64,000 nt of DNA from Soehngenia sp. (GTDB lineage Bacteria; Bacillota; Clostridia; Tissierellales; Tissierellaceae). The stretch covers positions 1 to 64,000 of the forward strand of contig JAGXFX010000023.1 in NCBI GenBank assembly GCA_024637045.1, given 5' to 3'. Made by a program: the position numbers and the translations under genes. Of the stretch, positions 16,402-25,599 are shown piece after piece. Each line of letters starts with the position of its first letter. Position 1 is the stretch's first letter. The notes under the pieces are model-generated. The model did not search any database. It saw nothing but the letters and a program-made list of their open reading frames with translations, and was not told the DNA's origin.

Positions 16402-18217
16402 ACTGCTTTTCTTTTTCAATTTCATCTGTAAGCTTCTCAATTTCGTCGATTAACTTCCCGATATATGCTATGGTGTTAAGCAATGGCCTCTCTGTTGTAA
16501 TATCAACTCCAGCCATCCTTGCCAATTCTACAGGGTTCTTTGTTCCCCCGGCTATCAGGACATTTCTCCAGTCCTCAATTGCTGTTTCACCATCCCTAAG
16601 AATCCTCTGACTTGCCTCTGTTGCTATTGTAAGTCCGGCTGAATAGGTGTAGGGATACAAGCCCATATAATAATGAGGTTGTCTCATCCAGGTTAGTTCA
16701 GCACCTTCAATTATTTCAACATCTTCTCCCCAGAATATTTTTAGAGTCCTTCTCTTCAATTCATCCAGCACCTCGGCATTGACACTTCCACCAACATCTA
16801 TTATCTTGTAAACCTCCCTTTGATAATGAGCTTCCAAAAGATGAGTAACAAAGTTGTGATAATAGGTCTTTGAAACAATAGATGATAACACCCATCTCTT
16901 CATTCTCTTGTCATCAGTTGTTTTCATTAGATGGTTTGTAAGCAGCATCTCATTCATTGTAGATGGTGCTTCAATAAAATATAATGAGGGTTCAGCATTA
17001 TATATGCTTTGATTTAGATTTGCAAGATGAAAATGGCCAGCATGACCCAGCTCATGTGCAAGAGTGAAAACATCTCTCATCTTGTCCGTCCATGATAGAA
17101 GTACAAAGGGATGCGATCCATATGGAGTTGCACAAAATGCTCCCGTTGACTTGCCTTCGTTCATTACAAAGTCTATCCATCTCTCATCAAATGCTTTTTC
17201 TAGCATAATTTGGTAGTCTTCTCCAAGTATTCCCAGACTGTCGAATATATATTTCTTGGTATCATCCATTGAAATTTGAGGCTCAAAATCAGGATCAACA
17301 TCCATTTTAATATCCGCAAAGGTCATCTTCTCAATACCATGAATTCTCCCCAGAAGCCTTGCATACTTTCTCATATGAGGGGCAAGATTTTCCATAACCG
17401 AGTCAATCTGCCTGTTGTATAAGTCCCTAGTCACTTCCTGGTCGATCAGAAGGCTGTCAAAAACTGATTCAAATCCTCTTAAATCAGATAAGGTCTTCTC
17501 TCTTGTAACATGAGCTTGATAGGCCGTTGCCATGGTATTTCTATGACGGGATAGGTCCTTTGAAAACGATTTAAAGGCTTCTCTTCTGAGCGCAGTATCT
17601 TTTTCATATTCCCACTGACCTTCAAAGGATGCAAAGCTCAATGAATGACTCTCACCTTTAGCATGAAAAGCCTTGAAGGAAAGATCCGCGAGCTTAGCCA
17701 TATTATAGATTCTGTAAGGTGCATCAAAAGTAGTTGATAAAGCTGACAACACTCTCTCTGCTTCCGAATGAAGCCTGAACGGTTTCTTCCTTACTATAAA
17801 CTTAAAATAACCCATGTTTTCTGAGTTTTGTCTTGCAGCTTCCATAAGTATCACTTCAGGCACTTGCATAATTTCAGATTCTACAAAGCTAAGTCTGCTT
17901 TCCATTGATGAAATTCTGTTGCTGATATCATCAAGTCTTTCCTGCGCCTTCATATTTGTCAGGTCCACCTCTGCGCAGAGGTAGGAATAGTTTTCAAGCC
18001 ATCCGCCAAGCATCTCCATCTCTCGCATATCATCAAGGCATTGATTTATATCCTCTGCTGTCAAGAGCTTGCCTTTGTTTTTTCTTTCAATGGATTCACC
18101 TATGGTGGTATATTTTCCCATTGTTTCCTTGAAGGACTTTTCATCCTTGAAAAGACCTGTAAGATCCCAAGTTAGATTCTTATCGACTTCGCTTCTTTTT
18201 GGCATCTTATCTTCCAT
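16400..18217 (-). CDS. pepF: Oligoendopeptidase F
   Basis: A 605-residue M3-family zinc metallopeptidase of the PepF type, the usual family length. The zinc motif HELGH lies at residues 388-392 in FTLAHELGHAGHFH, with the downstream Glu in NAEPSLYFIEAPSTMNEML as third-ligand region and a C-terminal WMRQPHYYMGLYPYTYSAGL substrate segment. It cleaves peptides of roughly 7-17 residues in the cytosol. The start codon is preceded by GGGGGAA. It stands 34 bases downstream of the DUF2812 gene stop, so it may be co-transcribed with it. Confidence 0.93.
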   Translation of the reverse strand: MEDKMPKRSEVDKNLTWDLTGLFKDEKSFKETMGKYTTIGESIERKNKGKLLTAEDINQCLDDMREMEMLGGWLENYSYLCAEVDLTNMKAQERLDDISNRISSMESRLSFVESEIMQVPEVILMEAARQNSENMGYFKFIVRKKPFRLHSEAERVLSALSTTFDAPYRIYNMAKLADLSFKAFHAKGESHSLSFASFEGQWEYEKDTALRREAFKSFSKDLSRHRNTMATAYQAHVTREKTLSDLRGFESVFDSLLIDQEVTRDLYNRQIDSVMENLAPHMRKYARLLGRIHGIEKMTFADIKMDVDPDFEPQISMDDTKKYIFDSLGILGEDYQIMLEKAFDERWIDFVMNEGKSTGAFCATPYGSHPFVLLSWTDKMRDVFTLAHELGHAGHFHLANLNQSIYNAEPSLYFIEAPSTMNEMLLTNHLMKTTDDKRMKRWVLSSIVSKTYYHNFVTHLLEAHYQREVYKIIDVGGSVNAEVLDELKRRTLKIFWGEDVEIIEGAELTWMRQPHYYMGLYPYTYSAGLTIATEASQRILRDGETAIEDWRNVLIAGGTKNPVELARMAGVDITTERPLLNTIAYIGKLIDEIEKLTDEIEKEKQ

Positions 18218-18251
18218 AACTATTCCCCCAGTTCAAATTATTACTCTGTGG

Positions 18252-19553
18252 CTAAATGCTTTCCTCGAGCAAGCTATCAACAAACTCATTTATCTCTTCA
18301 ACAACTTCATCTTCTCTTAAATCTCTATCCATGGACAATCTTACAATGTATTCATCTCTCTTAAGAAACAGAATTCCACCGTCATCCATCTCCTGGTCAA
18401 TGTATGTAACAAAGTATGCTTTGTCAAAATCAGGATACCATTCCTTTGCATCCCAGTAATCTCCCATAAACCTTGTATTGCTTTCAAGTTCCAGTCCATA
18501 AAAATACTCAGCTACATTACCACTTATATACCCAGTTACCTCAGTAGAAACACTGTCTCCCCGTCTCCACTCTCTGTAGGAGTATCTGGTGGGAGCAATT
18601 ATGCTGCCTTCCCTTCTAAAGGATGTGGTGTCTGGGTTTTCAATTCTAAGAGCCTTATAATCCTCCGGCAACTCGTCCCCAAAGCCGGTTGATATTAGTC
18701 TCATGTTTATTATGGTCATCAAGCCTATTACTACAAATACAATAACGAATGCCACTACAGTCTTTTGAATTGTATCCATATTCCTTCCACCGAAGAATCC
18801 TCTAAGCTTGAAGGCCACAAACAGTCCAGCAATTACAGGTAGGATTGTTAGAATTATCATATTCCCAGCCAATACTGAATCTGCTGTAACTACCGCTACA
18901 AGTATAGTAATGAGCAAGACACTCATTATCATTTGTACCTTCCTGGATAGCAGAACCGTCGATGGGTTCAAATAAGGAAATTCCTCAATATCATCCTTAC
19001 CTCTTATATTAATCCAGATTCGGATGTTTTCAATGACAGAAATCAATAATATTAATGATATCATTGGCATAAGTATAAGACTAAATAAACCTGTGTTGTA
19101 ATAGAATATTGAGGGATGTATTGGAAACGTCCGCCAAATATTGAATATATTCATCAGAATTAATAGTATAAAGCTTAAATTCTCAAGCTTAATGCTTCTT
19201 CTGATGTTATCAATTTGTGTTGAGGTATCTATTGGTTCAAGGTTGTCTCTTTCACTGCTGCTGAAGATATGAAGGTGCTCTTTGGAGTATACGTGATCCC
19301 ATCCCTTCTCCTTCTGCTGATCAACATACTCCCTTGATTTTTCCTTATCCACTGTCTCATAGGCCTTTGGTTGGGGATAAATGCCAATGGAATATTCCAT
19401 ATCCTCGGGATAACTTTCCTTGTATGTACTGATACCCCACTTAAATTTTTCTACAATCAGACCCTTGCTGGCCATATTTTTGTAGTGGTCTTCCATTACC
19501 TTCCAATCCGTTAGCCTGAATCCTTCCAATTTATATCTTTTTTTATCTGCCAT
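18252..19553 (-). CDS. DUF2812 domain membrane protein
   Basis: A 433-residue protein. Residues 1-115 match DUF2812 (YKLEGFRLTDWKVMEDHYKNMASKGLIVEKFKWG..., then W-x-x-V-Y and HIFSS). Five hydrophobic segments follow, ending in TVVAFVIVFVVIGLMTIINM, and a C-terminal extracellular-type domain of ~130 residues. DUF2812 proteins are widespread in Firmicutes, often next to PadR regulators, and are of unknown function. The ATG at 19553 is chosen because AAAGGAG lies five bases upstream; an upstream GTG contains that site. The gene overlaps the end of the preceding membrane-protein gene by 11 bases, so the two are probably coupled. Confidence 0.75.
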   Translation of the reverse strand: MADKKRYKLEGFRLTDWKVMEDHYKNMASKGLIVEKFKWGISTYKESYPEDMEYSIGIYPQPKAYETVDKEKSREYVDQQKEKGWDHVYSKEHLHIFSSSERDNLEPIDTSTQIDNIRRSIKLENLSFILLILMNIFNIWRTFPIHPSIFYYNTGLFSLILMPMISLILLISVIENIRIWINIRGKDDIEEFPYLNPSTVLLSRKVQMIMSVLLITILVAVVTADSVLAGNMIILTILPVIAGLFVAFKLRGFFGGRNMDTIQKTVVAFVIVFVVIGLMTIINMRLISTGFGDELPEDYKALRIENPDTTSFRREGSIIAPTRYSYREWRRGDSVSTEVTGYISGNVAEYFYGLELESNTRFMGDYWDAKEWYPDFDKAYFVTYIDQEMDDGGILFLKRDEYIVRLSMDRDLREDEVVEEINEFVDSLLEESI

Positions 19554-20022
19554 TTTTTCTCCTTTCACGGCTCCCTGCCATCATTACCCTGATGGTTTCA
19601 AAGGCAGCTACAATAAGAAATGCTGCATAATGACCTCTTGCGTAACTGAAAAAAGCTCTTGGGAAATAATAGTCATGAATATCTCCAGATAGAAGGCCCA
19701 CTTGATTTCTCAGCTCAACCACCTGCTGTGAATCCATACCTCTAGTCACCTCTTCTTGAATTCTTGGCTCATTTACTGAACTGTCCTTGTCGAACATATG
19801 AAATTCAAGATTGTGAAATGCAAGCACTCTGTTGTAATCTATGCCCAAAGTTTCATAATCCTCGGGTGGTGTTGAGTAGAACTCGTATTGAGGATAATCC
19901 TCCTGTATAAGCTCAATCATGGGATCATATTTAATGGAGTCAGAAAAGTAAAAAACCGTCCCCAATAGCATCAAAAGTATTGAAACAAGCATTGCAACTC
20001 TTTGTAGAATATGTAGTAACAT
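19543..20022 (-). CDS. Unknown two-TM membrane protein upstream of DUF2812
   Basis: A 159-residue protein with an N-terminal membrane segment (VAMLVSILLMLLGTVFYF), an extracellular-type acidic region, and a C-terminal hydrophobic stretch (GHYAAFLIVAAFETIRVMM) followed by a basic tail GSRERRKNGR. No recognised domain. Its 3' end overlaps the DUF2812 gene by 11 bases, suggesting a functional pair. It is the first gene of the possible 20022-16400 transcript. Confidence 0.6.
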   Translation of the reverse strand: MLLHILQRVAMLVSILLMLLGTVFYFSDSIKYDPMIELIQEDYPQYEFYSTPPEDYETLGIDYNRVLAFHNLEFHMFDKDSSVNEPRIQEEVTRGMDSQQVVELRNQVGLLSGDIHDYYFPRAFFSYARGHYAAFLIVAAFETIRVMMAGSRERRKNGR

Positions 20023-20282
20023 AGATTTCCTCCTTAGATTATCGTCTTTTGTTCATTATAACACAAATAATCGGCTTAATTAACCTGTTTAAACAACTAT
20101 CTTCAAGAATTATAAGGAATGTATAATTGACATATGCTTGTTATTTATTTCACTTTAAAATAGATACTGTTAAATTTATTTATATATATCCATCTAAGAC
20201 CCTATAATACCCTAATTTATACATTTGTTAGATTTTTTTCTATTGATTTATTAAAATACTGAATGTTTTTTTGAAAACACTA

Positions 20283-20311
20283 TTGATTTATATTGCATCT
20301 CGTGGTAATAT
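20283..20311 (+). promoter_or_regulatory. Promoter for three small membrane proteins
   Basis: TTGATT at 20283 and TAATAT at 20306 are separated by 17 bases and lie about 45 bases before the first start codon. The 260 bases upstream (20023-20282) are very AT-rich, with two copies of TATTGATTTAT; I see no gene in them. Confidence 0.55.
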
Positions 20312-20352
20312 ATTGTTACATAAATAACGATGTATGCTTTGGAGGTTTTCTT

Positions 20353-20526
20353 ATGATAAAAAAATTGGTTGGATTGGCAGCTTTCGCAGCAACAGGCACA
20401 GGACTCCTATTAACAGTAGAACTTAAGGATGCGAGTCCACTTAATATGACAATCCTGATGGTTGTAGGATACTTTTTTACACTTAGTCTTGTTGATCACT
20501 ACAATAATCTTAAGGAAGGTGAATAA
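20353..20526 (+). CDS. Small membrane protein, 57 residues
   Basis: Starts MIKKLVGLAAFAATGTGLLL with GGAGG twelve bases upstream (20341-20345). It has two hydrophobic stretches, the second (MTILMVVGYFFTLSLVDHY) ending in a charged tail NNLKEGE. No known domain. It is first in a set of three tightly packed small membrane-protein genes (four and eleven bases between them). The closeness suggests a complex, but function is unknown. Confidence 0.65.
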   Translation: MIKKLVGLAAFAATGTGLLLTVELKDASPLNMTILMVVGYFFTLSLVDHYNNLKEGE

Positions 20527-20530
20527 TACT

Positions 20531-20890
20531 ATGACTCTGGATAAATCAAAAATAAGAATCTTGTTCTTGGCAATAGGAAGCACTTCTTTGACCTGGATGC
20601 TAAATCATCATTTTGGACTTGGTCCCATTGTTGCCAGTGGCCTTGTGGGTGTAATTGCAGCTCTTTTTATCCCTGGTGCACTGGCAGGTATAGCTTACAC
20701 TTCTTCTTTCGTGGGAATGAGTTCATTGGCTGTACTTCCATCTTTAATCATTGCCCTGTTGGGTGGCTTGATAGTAGGTATCGTGATTATAGCTACAACA
20801 GAAGTTTATGCAGGTATCGGCGGCAAGGGCGGAACAACCGCAGCTGCAGCTGCACTGGTTACAAAAGCGATTACAGGACTAATTGGATAG
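20531..20890 (+). CDS. Small membrane protein, 119 residues, with YAGIGGKGGT motif
   Basis: Starts MTLDKSKIRILFLAIGS, with GGAAGGTG about ten bases upstream. It has four hydrophobic segments rich in Gly/Ala, for example GPIVASGLVGVIAALFIPGA and LIIALLGGLIVGIVIIATTE, followed by VYAGIGGKGGTTAAAAALV. The last motif recurs as SYAGVGGRLGTIAAI in the next gene, so the two are probably distant paralogues or halves of one fold. No named family recognised. Confidence 0.65.
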   Translation: MTLDKSKIRILFLAIGSTSLTWMLNHHFGLGPIVASGLVGVIAALFIPGALAGIAYTSSFVGMSSLAVLPSLIIALLGGLIVGIVIIATTEVYAGIGGKGGTTAAAAALVTKAITGLIG

Positions 20891-20901
20891 GAGGTTAAAA
20901 C

Positions 20902-21327
20902 ATGAATACTTTATTGATTATATGTACGGCCATTGTGGCTGGTGTTGCAACTTATATAATTGCAAACAATTTTAATAAAGGAGCTGTTCTTGCTTCAGCT
21001 TCTGTAACTCTGGTATCCGGAATAATTTTTCCTTATTTTTTCCCGACAATGGGTACAACTCTTATGGTTGTTGCAGCCTGCGCTTCATATGGCGGAATGG
21101 TCTCAAGAAAAAATGCCCCTTCTCTAATTGACATGATTATGATTTCTTCGATTATCGGACTTTTATTCACCTTGACTGCCACATCTTATGCTGGTGTTGG
21201 CGGTAGACTTGGAACAATCGCAGCTATATCCTGCTTCACTTGGATTGGTGTCAGGAATTCCGCAACAGCTGCAACTAGGGCTCGCAAGAGCGACGCCTAC
21301 TCAAAACCTGTTGGAGTCTGGCAATGA
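20902..21327 (+). CDS. Small membrane protein, 141 residues, with YAGVGGRLGT motif
   Basis: Starts MNTLLIICTAIVAGVATYII with GGAGG upstream, eleven bases after the previous gene. Four hydrophobic segments, then TSYAGVGGRLGTIAAISCFTWIGVR and a basic hydrophilic tail ATRARKSDAYSKPVGVWQ, likely cytoplasmic. It shares the YAG-GG--GT motif with the preceding protein. The gene is followed by a strong terminator, so the three-gene unit is self-contained. Function unknown. Confidence 0.65.
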   Translation: MNTLLIICTAIVAGVATYIIANNFNKGAVLASASVTLVSGIIFPYFFPTMGTTLMVVAACASYGGMVSRKNAPSLIDMIMISSIIGLLFTLTATSYAGVGGRLGTIAAISCFTWIGVRNSATAATRARKSDAYSKPVGVWQ

Positions 21328-21349
21328 CTTAATCAAATAGATTTCTCCT

Positions 21350-21376
21350 AAAGAACCTCTAAAGGTTCTTTTTTGT
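21350..21376 (+). terminator. Terminator of small membrane protein operon
   Basis: AAAGAACC and GGTTCTTT form an 8-bp stem around TCTAAA, followed by a run of six T. Confidence 0.85.
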
Positions 21377-21441
21377 TGAATTAAACTACTCCTTATGGTA
21401 GAATGGCATGATGAAAATATTTAAAAGAGGATGAAGAAGAA

Positions 21442-23031
21442 TTGATTAATGTAAATAACGTTAGCCTAAGATTTGGCTCCCAAAAACTATTTGACGATGT
21501 AAACCTAACTTTCACACCAGGAAACTGCTATGGTGTTATTGGCGCTAATGGCGCAGGGAAAAGTACATTCCTGAGAATCCTTTCCGGTGATGTAGAGGCA
21601 GATTCAGGAGAGATTAACATTGCGGCAAATTCACGTATGAGTGTATTAAAGCAGGATCACTATGCTTTTGATGAGTTTGGTGTAATTGAAACTGTGGTAA
21701 TGGGCAATAAAAGACTTTATGAGATAATGATTGAGAAAGACGCAATCTATGCAAAGGAAGACTTCACAGATGCGGATGGAATAAAAGCATCTGAGTTGGA
21801 GGGTGAATTCGCCGAGATGGACGGATGGAGTGCTGAAAGCGAGGCTTCTTCACTTCTACAAGGACTTGAAATCCCGGTTTCCCTGCATCAGAAGAAGGTA
21901 AAGGAATTAACGGGAAATGAGAAGGTAAAGGTCCTTCTTGCTCAAGCCTTGTTTGGAAAGCCAGGAATACTTATTCTGGACGAGCCAACCAATGACCTTG
22001 ATGTAAAAAGCGTTAAATGGCTTCAGGATTTCCTTGGAGATTTCGAGGGTACAGTCATAGTCGTGTCTCACGACCGTTATTTCCTGAATGAAGCTTGTAC
22101 TCACATGGTGGATATTGATTTCGGTAAGATTAAAATGTTTGCAGGTAACTACGACTTCTGGTATGAATCCAGTCAACTTGCTCTGCAGTTGATGAGAGAC
22201 CAAAACAAGAAGAAGGAAGACAAGATTAAGGATCTTCAAGCATTTATCAAGAGATTCTCTGCCAATGCTTCAAAATCAAAACAGGCAACCTCAAGAAAGA
22301 AGCTTCTTGATAAAATATCACTTGATGATATAACTCCATCCAATAGAAGATACCCATTTGTAAGTTTTACAATGGAAAGAGAAGTAGGGAATGAAATCCT
22401 GACGGTTGAAAATCTAAGCAAGAAAATTGATGGAGATATTTCCCTTAATGATATTTCTTTTAGAGTGAACAAAAATGACAAGATAGCATTTATAGGAGAT
22501 GAAATGGCCGTTTCGGCACTCTTCCAGATTCTCGTAGGTGAATTGGAGCCAGACAGTGGTTCCTACAAGTGGGGACAGACAATTACTACCTCATATTTCC
22601 CTAAAGACAATGCCGAGTTTTTCAACAATGTTAAGCTGAATCTTGTGGACTGGTTAAGACAATTCTCAGTTGAGCAAAGCGAGATCTACCTTAGAGGATT
22701 CCTTGGCAGGATGTTGTTCTCCGGGGATGAGGCACTTAAAGATGCACAGGTCCTTTCAGGAGGAGAAAAAGTTCGATGCATGTTATCCAGAATGATGCTT
22801 AAGGAAGCAAATGTTCTTATTTTGGATCAACCAACAAACCATCTGGACCTGGAATCAATTACGGCAGTAAATAATGGTTTAAGGGATTACAAAAGCAACA
22901 TATTATTCACTTCCCATGACCACCAGTTTATGCAGACAATCGCCAACAGAATAATTGAAATAACACCTGATGGCATCAGAGATAGATCTATGACATATGA
23001 GGAATATATTGAGGAGTTTTACATGAAATAA
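21442..23031 (+). CDS. ABC-F family ATPase (YbiT/YkpA-like)
   Basis: A 529-residue duplicated ABC ATPase without membrane segments, of the ribosome-associated ABC-F family. NBD1 is complete: GANGAGKST, LTGNEKVKVLLAQ in place of the usual signature, ILDEPTNDLD and a VVSHDRYF switch. NBD2 is degenerate: its Walker A region reads IGDEMAVSALF, lacking the GK[S/T] core, and Walker B is LILDQPTNHLD with Gln at the catalytic Glu position, although LSGGEKVR is kept. The start is TTG, giving MINVNNVSLRFGS as in related proteins; AGAGG is upstream. ABC-F proteins adjust translation elongation at the ribosomal E site. A terminator follows. Confidence 0.88.
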   Translation: MINVNNVSLRFGSQKLFDDVNLTFTPGNCYGVIGANGAGKSTFLRILSGDVEADSGEINIAANSRMSVLKQDHYAFDEFGVIETVVMGNKRLYEIMIEKDAIYAKEDFTDADGIKASELEGEFAEMDGWSAESEASSLLQGLEIPVSLHQKKVKELTGNEKVKVLLAQALFGKPGILILDEPTNDLDVKSVKWLQDFLGDFEGTVIVVSHDRYFLNEACTHMVDIDFGKIKMFAGNYDFWYESSQLALQLMRDQNKKKEDKIKDLQAFIKRFSANASKSKQATSRKKLLDKISLDDITPSNRRYPFVSFTMEREVGNEILTVENLSKKIDGDISLNDISFRVNKNDKIAFIGDEMAVSALFQILVGELEPDSGSYKWGQTITTSYFPKDNAEFFNNVKLNLVDWLRQFSVEQSEIYLRGFLGRMLFSGDEALKDAQVLSGGEKVRCMLSRMMLKEANVLILDQPTNHLDLESITAVNNGLRDYKSNILFTSHDHQFMQTIANRIIEITPDGIRDRSMTYEEYIEEFYMK

Positions 23032-23047
23032 GAGTTCAAGACAAAAT

Positions 23048-23092
23048 AGAATCCTGGGCCAAATTAATTGGCCTCAGGATTCTATTTTTTTA
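23048..23092 (+). terminator. Terminator after ABC-F gene
   Basis: AGAATCCTG/CAGGATTCT arms with an inner GGCCAA/TTGGCC stem, followed by ATTTTTTT. Confidence 0.88.
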
Positions 23093-23256
23093 TCCAAAAT
23101 TCTGGATTTAGAGTTAAGTTTTCACCATTTCGTACTATTTTAGTCTTCTTGTCTCCAGCTGAATAATTCAAGATCTTTGTGATAGTAATATGAAAACGAG
23201 GTGGAAATTGTGTAAAAATGGGTAAAGTAAGAGTACACCTAAAAGGAGGTAGCCAG

Positions 23257-23940
23257 ATGATAAAGGACAAAATAAAAATCGAATATATCTATCACAGCGG
23301 ATACACAATTGAGACTGAAAAATATTTTATGGTATTTGATTATTTCAAGGGAGACATTGAACTGCCTGACAAACCAGTTGTTGTTTTCTCAAGCCATGCC
23401 CACCCCGATCACTACAATGAAGATATTTTTAGGTGGACACTTGCGAGCGATGATATCACCTACATCCTGAGTGATGATATAATAGCATCTCCAAATGGAA
23501 GAATCCGGTTAATGGGACCTTATGAACGGATAAATTTTATGGATTTCACTGTAGATACATTTGCTTCGACAGATCAGGGAGTTTCTTTCCTTGTTAATGT
23601 GGAAGGAATAGATATATTTTTTGCAGGCGATCTTCACTGGTGGTATTGGGAAGAGGACTCTTCTGAAGATAAATTTCAGATGGAGAAGGATTTTAAATAC
23701 CAGATAGATAAAATAAAGCAGCATAAGATTGATATTGCATTCTTCCCAGTGGATCCTCGATTGGGAGATAATTTTGCATTAGGTGGAAACTACTTTATCC
23801 AAAAGACCAATCCCACGCATTTCTTTCCGCTTCATTTTGGGGATAACTTTGAAATAATTGATGATTTTATCAACAATCTACCATCAGATAATACACATGT
23901 TTATAACGTGGATCAACGCAATCAAGAATTTTTCATTTAA
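23257..23940 (+). CDS. MBL-fold metal-dependent hydrolase
   Basis: A 227-residue metallo-beta-lactamase superfamily protein. It has SSHAHPDHYNED (HxHxDH), a later Asp in IFFAGDLHWWYW, and a His in PLHFGDNF, so the dinuclear site is essentially complete. It resembles the UPF0173/YtkL-like group that hydrolyses phosphodiester or lactone-type bonds; substrate unknown. The start at 23257 is chosen for AAAGGAGG seven bases upstream; an in-frame ATG 13 codons earlier is unsupported. Convergent with the YczE-like gene, sharing a terminator. Confidence 0.82.
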   Translation: MIKDKIKIEYIYHSGYTIETEKYFMVFDYFKGDIELPDKPVVVFSSHAHPDHYNEDIFRWTLASDDITYILSDDIIASPNGRIRLMGPYERINFMDFTVDTFASTDQGVSFLVNVEGIDIFFAGDLHWWYWEEDSSEDKFQMEKDFKYQIDKIKQHKIDIAFFPVDPRLGDNFALGGNYFIQKTNPTHFFPLHFGDNFEIIDDFINNLPSDNTHVYNVDQRNQEFFI

Positions 23941-23943
23941 AAA

Positions 23944-23961
23944 GGATGGCCGAGGCCATCC
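23944..23961. terminator. Bidirectional terminator between convergent genes
   Basis: GGATGGCC and GGCCATCC form a perfect stem around GA. TATCTTT follows on the plus strand and TTTTTAAA on the minus strand, so it can end both the MBL and YczE-like transcripts. Confidence 0.8.
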
Positions 23962-23966
23962 TATCT

Positions 23967-24614
23967 TTATGCTTTGTTTCTTATTTTCCTCAAGTCATCC
24001 TGAATAAATCGGTGATTTACCTTTTCAACCTTGAAGTTTATTACTCTAAATAATGTCTGAAATATAAGTCCTCCGAAAAATGCCATTATTATCGTTCCAA
24101 TACCAAAAGTTCCTCCAAGTATAATACCAATTGAAACGACAAAAATCTCTAAAATGCTTTTAATTATCTTTATAGATTTTCCGGTTCTTCTGGCCAATAC
24201 AACCATTAGCCCATCTCTTGGACCTGCACCCATCCCTTGTGAAATGTAGGTAGCAAATCCTATGCCTTGTACAACCACTCCTGCAAGTATCATTAGAACT
24301 CCCTTAAAAGTTGAGCCTGCCAAAGGAATCAGATTATTCAACATCAGAATATCAATAAAGGTTCCTATAAGAAGCATATTCAAAATTGTTGCCCAACCTA
24401 TTCTTTGTCCTAGAAAAATATCCAATATTATTATTAAAAATCCCATGCTAATACTTGCTTGTCCAAGCGTGATCCCAATAGTCCTAGATATTCCTTGATG
24501 AAAGACGACCCATGGAGATACACCAAGACTTGCGTTAATCGTAAGGACAATTCCTGCTGCAAATATGAACAACCCGACTACTACCATAAACAATCTTTGT
24601 GGTGAATATAACAT
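23967..24614 (-). CDS. YczE/YyaS/YitT-family membrane protein
   Basis: A 215-residue protein with five or six helices. RLFMVVVGLFIFAAGIVLTINASLGVSPWVVF and ISQGMGAGPRDGLMVVLARRTG are typical of the YczE/YyaS/YitT group, with a duplicated GASPWD-like motif. Function is unknown for the family; in Bacillus YczE affects lipopeptide production. The gene follows the TtcA-like gene by 100 bases on the opposite side and is not clearly in an operon. Confidence 0.75.
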   Translation of the reverse strand: MLYSPQRLFMVVVGLFIFAAGIVLTINASLGVSPWVVFHQGISRTIGITLGQASISMGFLIIILDIFLGQRIGWATILNMLLIGTFIDILMLNNLIPLAGSTFKGVLMILAGVVVQGIGFATYISQGMGAGPRDGLMVVLARRTGKSIKIIKSILEIFVVSIGIILGGTFGIGTIIMAFFGGLIFQTLFRVINFKVEKVNHRFIQDDLRKIRNKA

Positions 24615-24714
24615 TATACCCCTTCTTTTCTATTTGATTTTCAACTCTACAGGGCAATGGTCAGAACCTTATACCATTTACATTCCTGAATATCAGCCTC
24701 ATCCAAGTCCCGCC

Positions 24715-25599
24715 TTAATATTCATCCAGAAAGGAATGTTTTTCTCCATCTTCTTCCCATCCGAGAATTCCTTCCATATTTACATTTTGAGCAGCTCTGA
24801 AAATTGAGCTGTCAACATTTTGAAAATCATCCTGAAGTTTTTCAATAAGGTCCTTTATTTCATGACGCTTGTTTCCAATTTTTTTAGCAGCAACCATACA
24901 GGCACAATTTAGTGGCCATATCCCTGCATTCTGAATAAATCGTTCAATATATTTTTCTTCAACAAGATACATTGGCCTGATAAGCTCCATATTCTCAAAG
25001 TTTTGTGCCTTCAGTTTCGGCATCATGGTCTTGAAGTTACCCGCACAAAGGACATTCAGCATAGTTGTTTCAATTACATCATTGTAATGATGTCCAAGAG
25101 CCAACTTGTTACAGCCCAACTCCTCGGCTTTCCCATACAATGCTCCCCTTCTCATCCTTGCACACATATAACAAGGGTAGTCCTTGGCAATTTTATCTGC
25201 AACTTCAAATATATTTGCTTCATATATATGAACAGGTATGTCCAAATAATTGCAATTCTTCTCCAGTAGTTCACGTATATCTGGATGATAGCCCGGGTCC
25301 ATTGCTATAAACTCCACTTCAAAGTTCTGGGTGCCATAATTTTTTAGTTCCTGAAAAAGCTTAGCCATCAATAGACTGTCCTTTCCACCAGATACGGCTA
25401 CAGCAATTTTATCTCCGTCTTGTATAAGTTCATATTCCTTTATTGCTTTAATAAACTTTGTCCATACATGTTTTCTGTAGGTTTTGATAATGCTTCTTTC
25501 TATATCCTTCAAAGGTTTCCTTTCATTGAAAGGGACCAGAATTTCACAGCCTTCTCCTGCTATTTCTGAAATTTTTTCACTCAATTTAAACCACTCCAT
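24715..25599 (-). CDS. TtcA-like PP-loop ATPase (tRNA thiolation family)
   Basis: A 294-residue N-type ATP pyrophosphatase. The PP-loop is VAVSGGKDSLLMAKL at about residue 64. The CYMCARMRRGALY segment and a later NCACMVAAKK supply the conserved Cys pairs that hold a [4Fe-4S] cluster in TtcA/TtuA enzymes, and LALGHHYNDVIETT is the usual family motif. These enzymes activate a tRNA base with ATP and insert sulfur, for example 2-thiocytidine-32. The N-terminal zinc-finger cysteines of TtuA are absent, so TtcA is the closer match. The precise tRNA target is inferred only. Confidence 0.8.
   Translation of the reverse strand: MEWFKLSEKISEIAGEGCEILVPFNERKPLKDIERSIIKTYRKHVWTKFIKAIKEYELIQDGDKIAVAVSGGKDSLLMAKLFQELKNYGTQNFEVEFIAMDPGYHPDIRELLEKNCNYLDIPVHIYEANIFEVADKIAKDYPCYMCARMRRGALYGKAEELGCNKLALGHHYNDVIETTMLNVLCAGNFKTMMPKLKAQNFENMELIRPMYLVEEKYIERFIQNAGIWPLNCACMVAAKKIGNKRHEIKDLIEKLQDDFQNVDSSIFRAAQNVNMEGILGWEEDGEKHSFLDEY

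Noticed and set aside
24615-24714. Gap between TtcA-like and YczE-like genes as a hidden gene or RNA
   Set aside because: No start/ribosome site, no stable hairpin and no long frame; it is just a spacer with the YczE leader.
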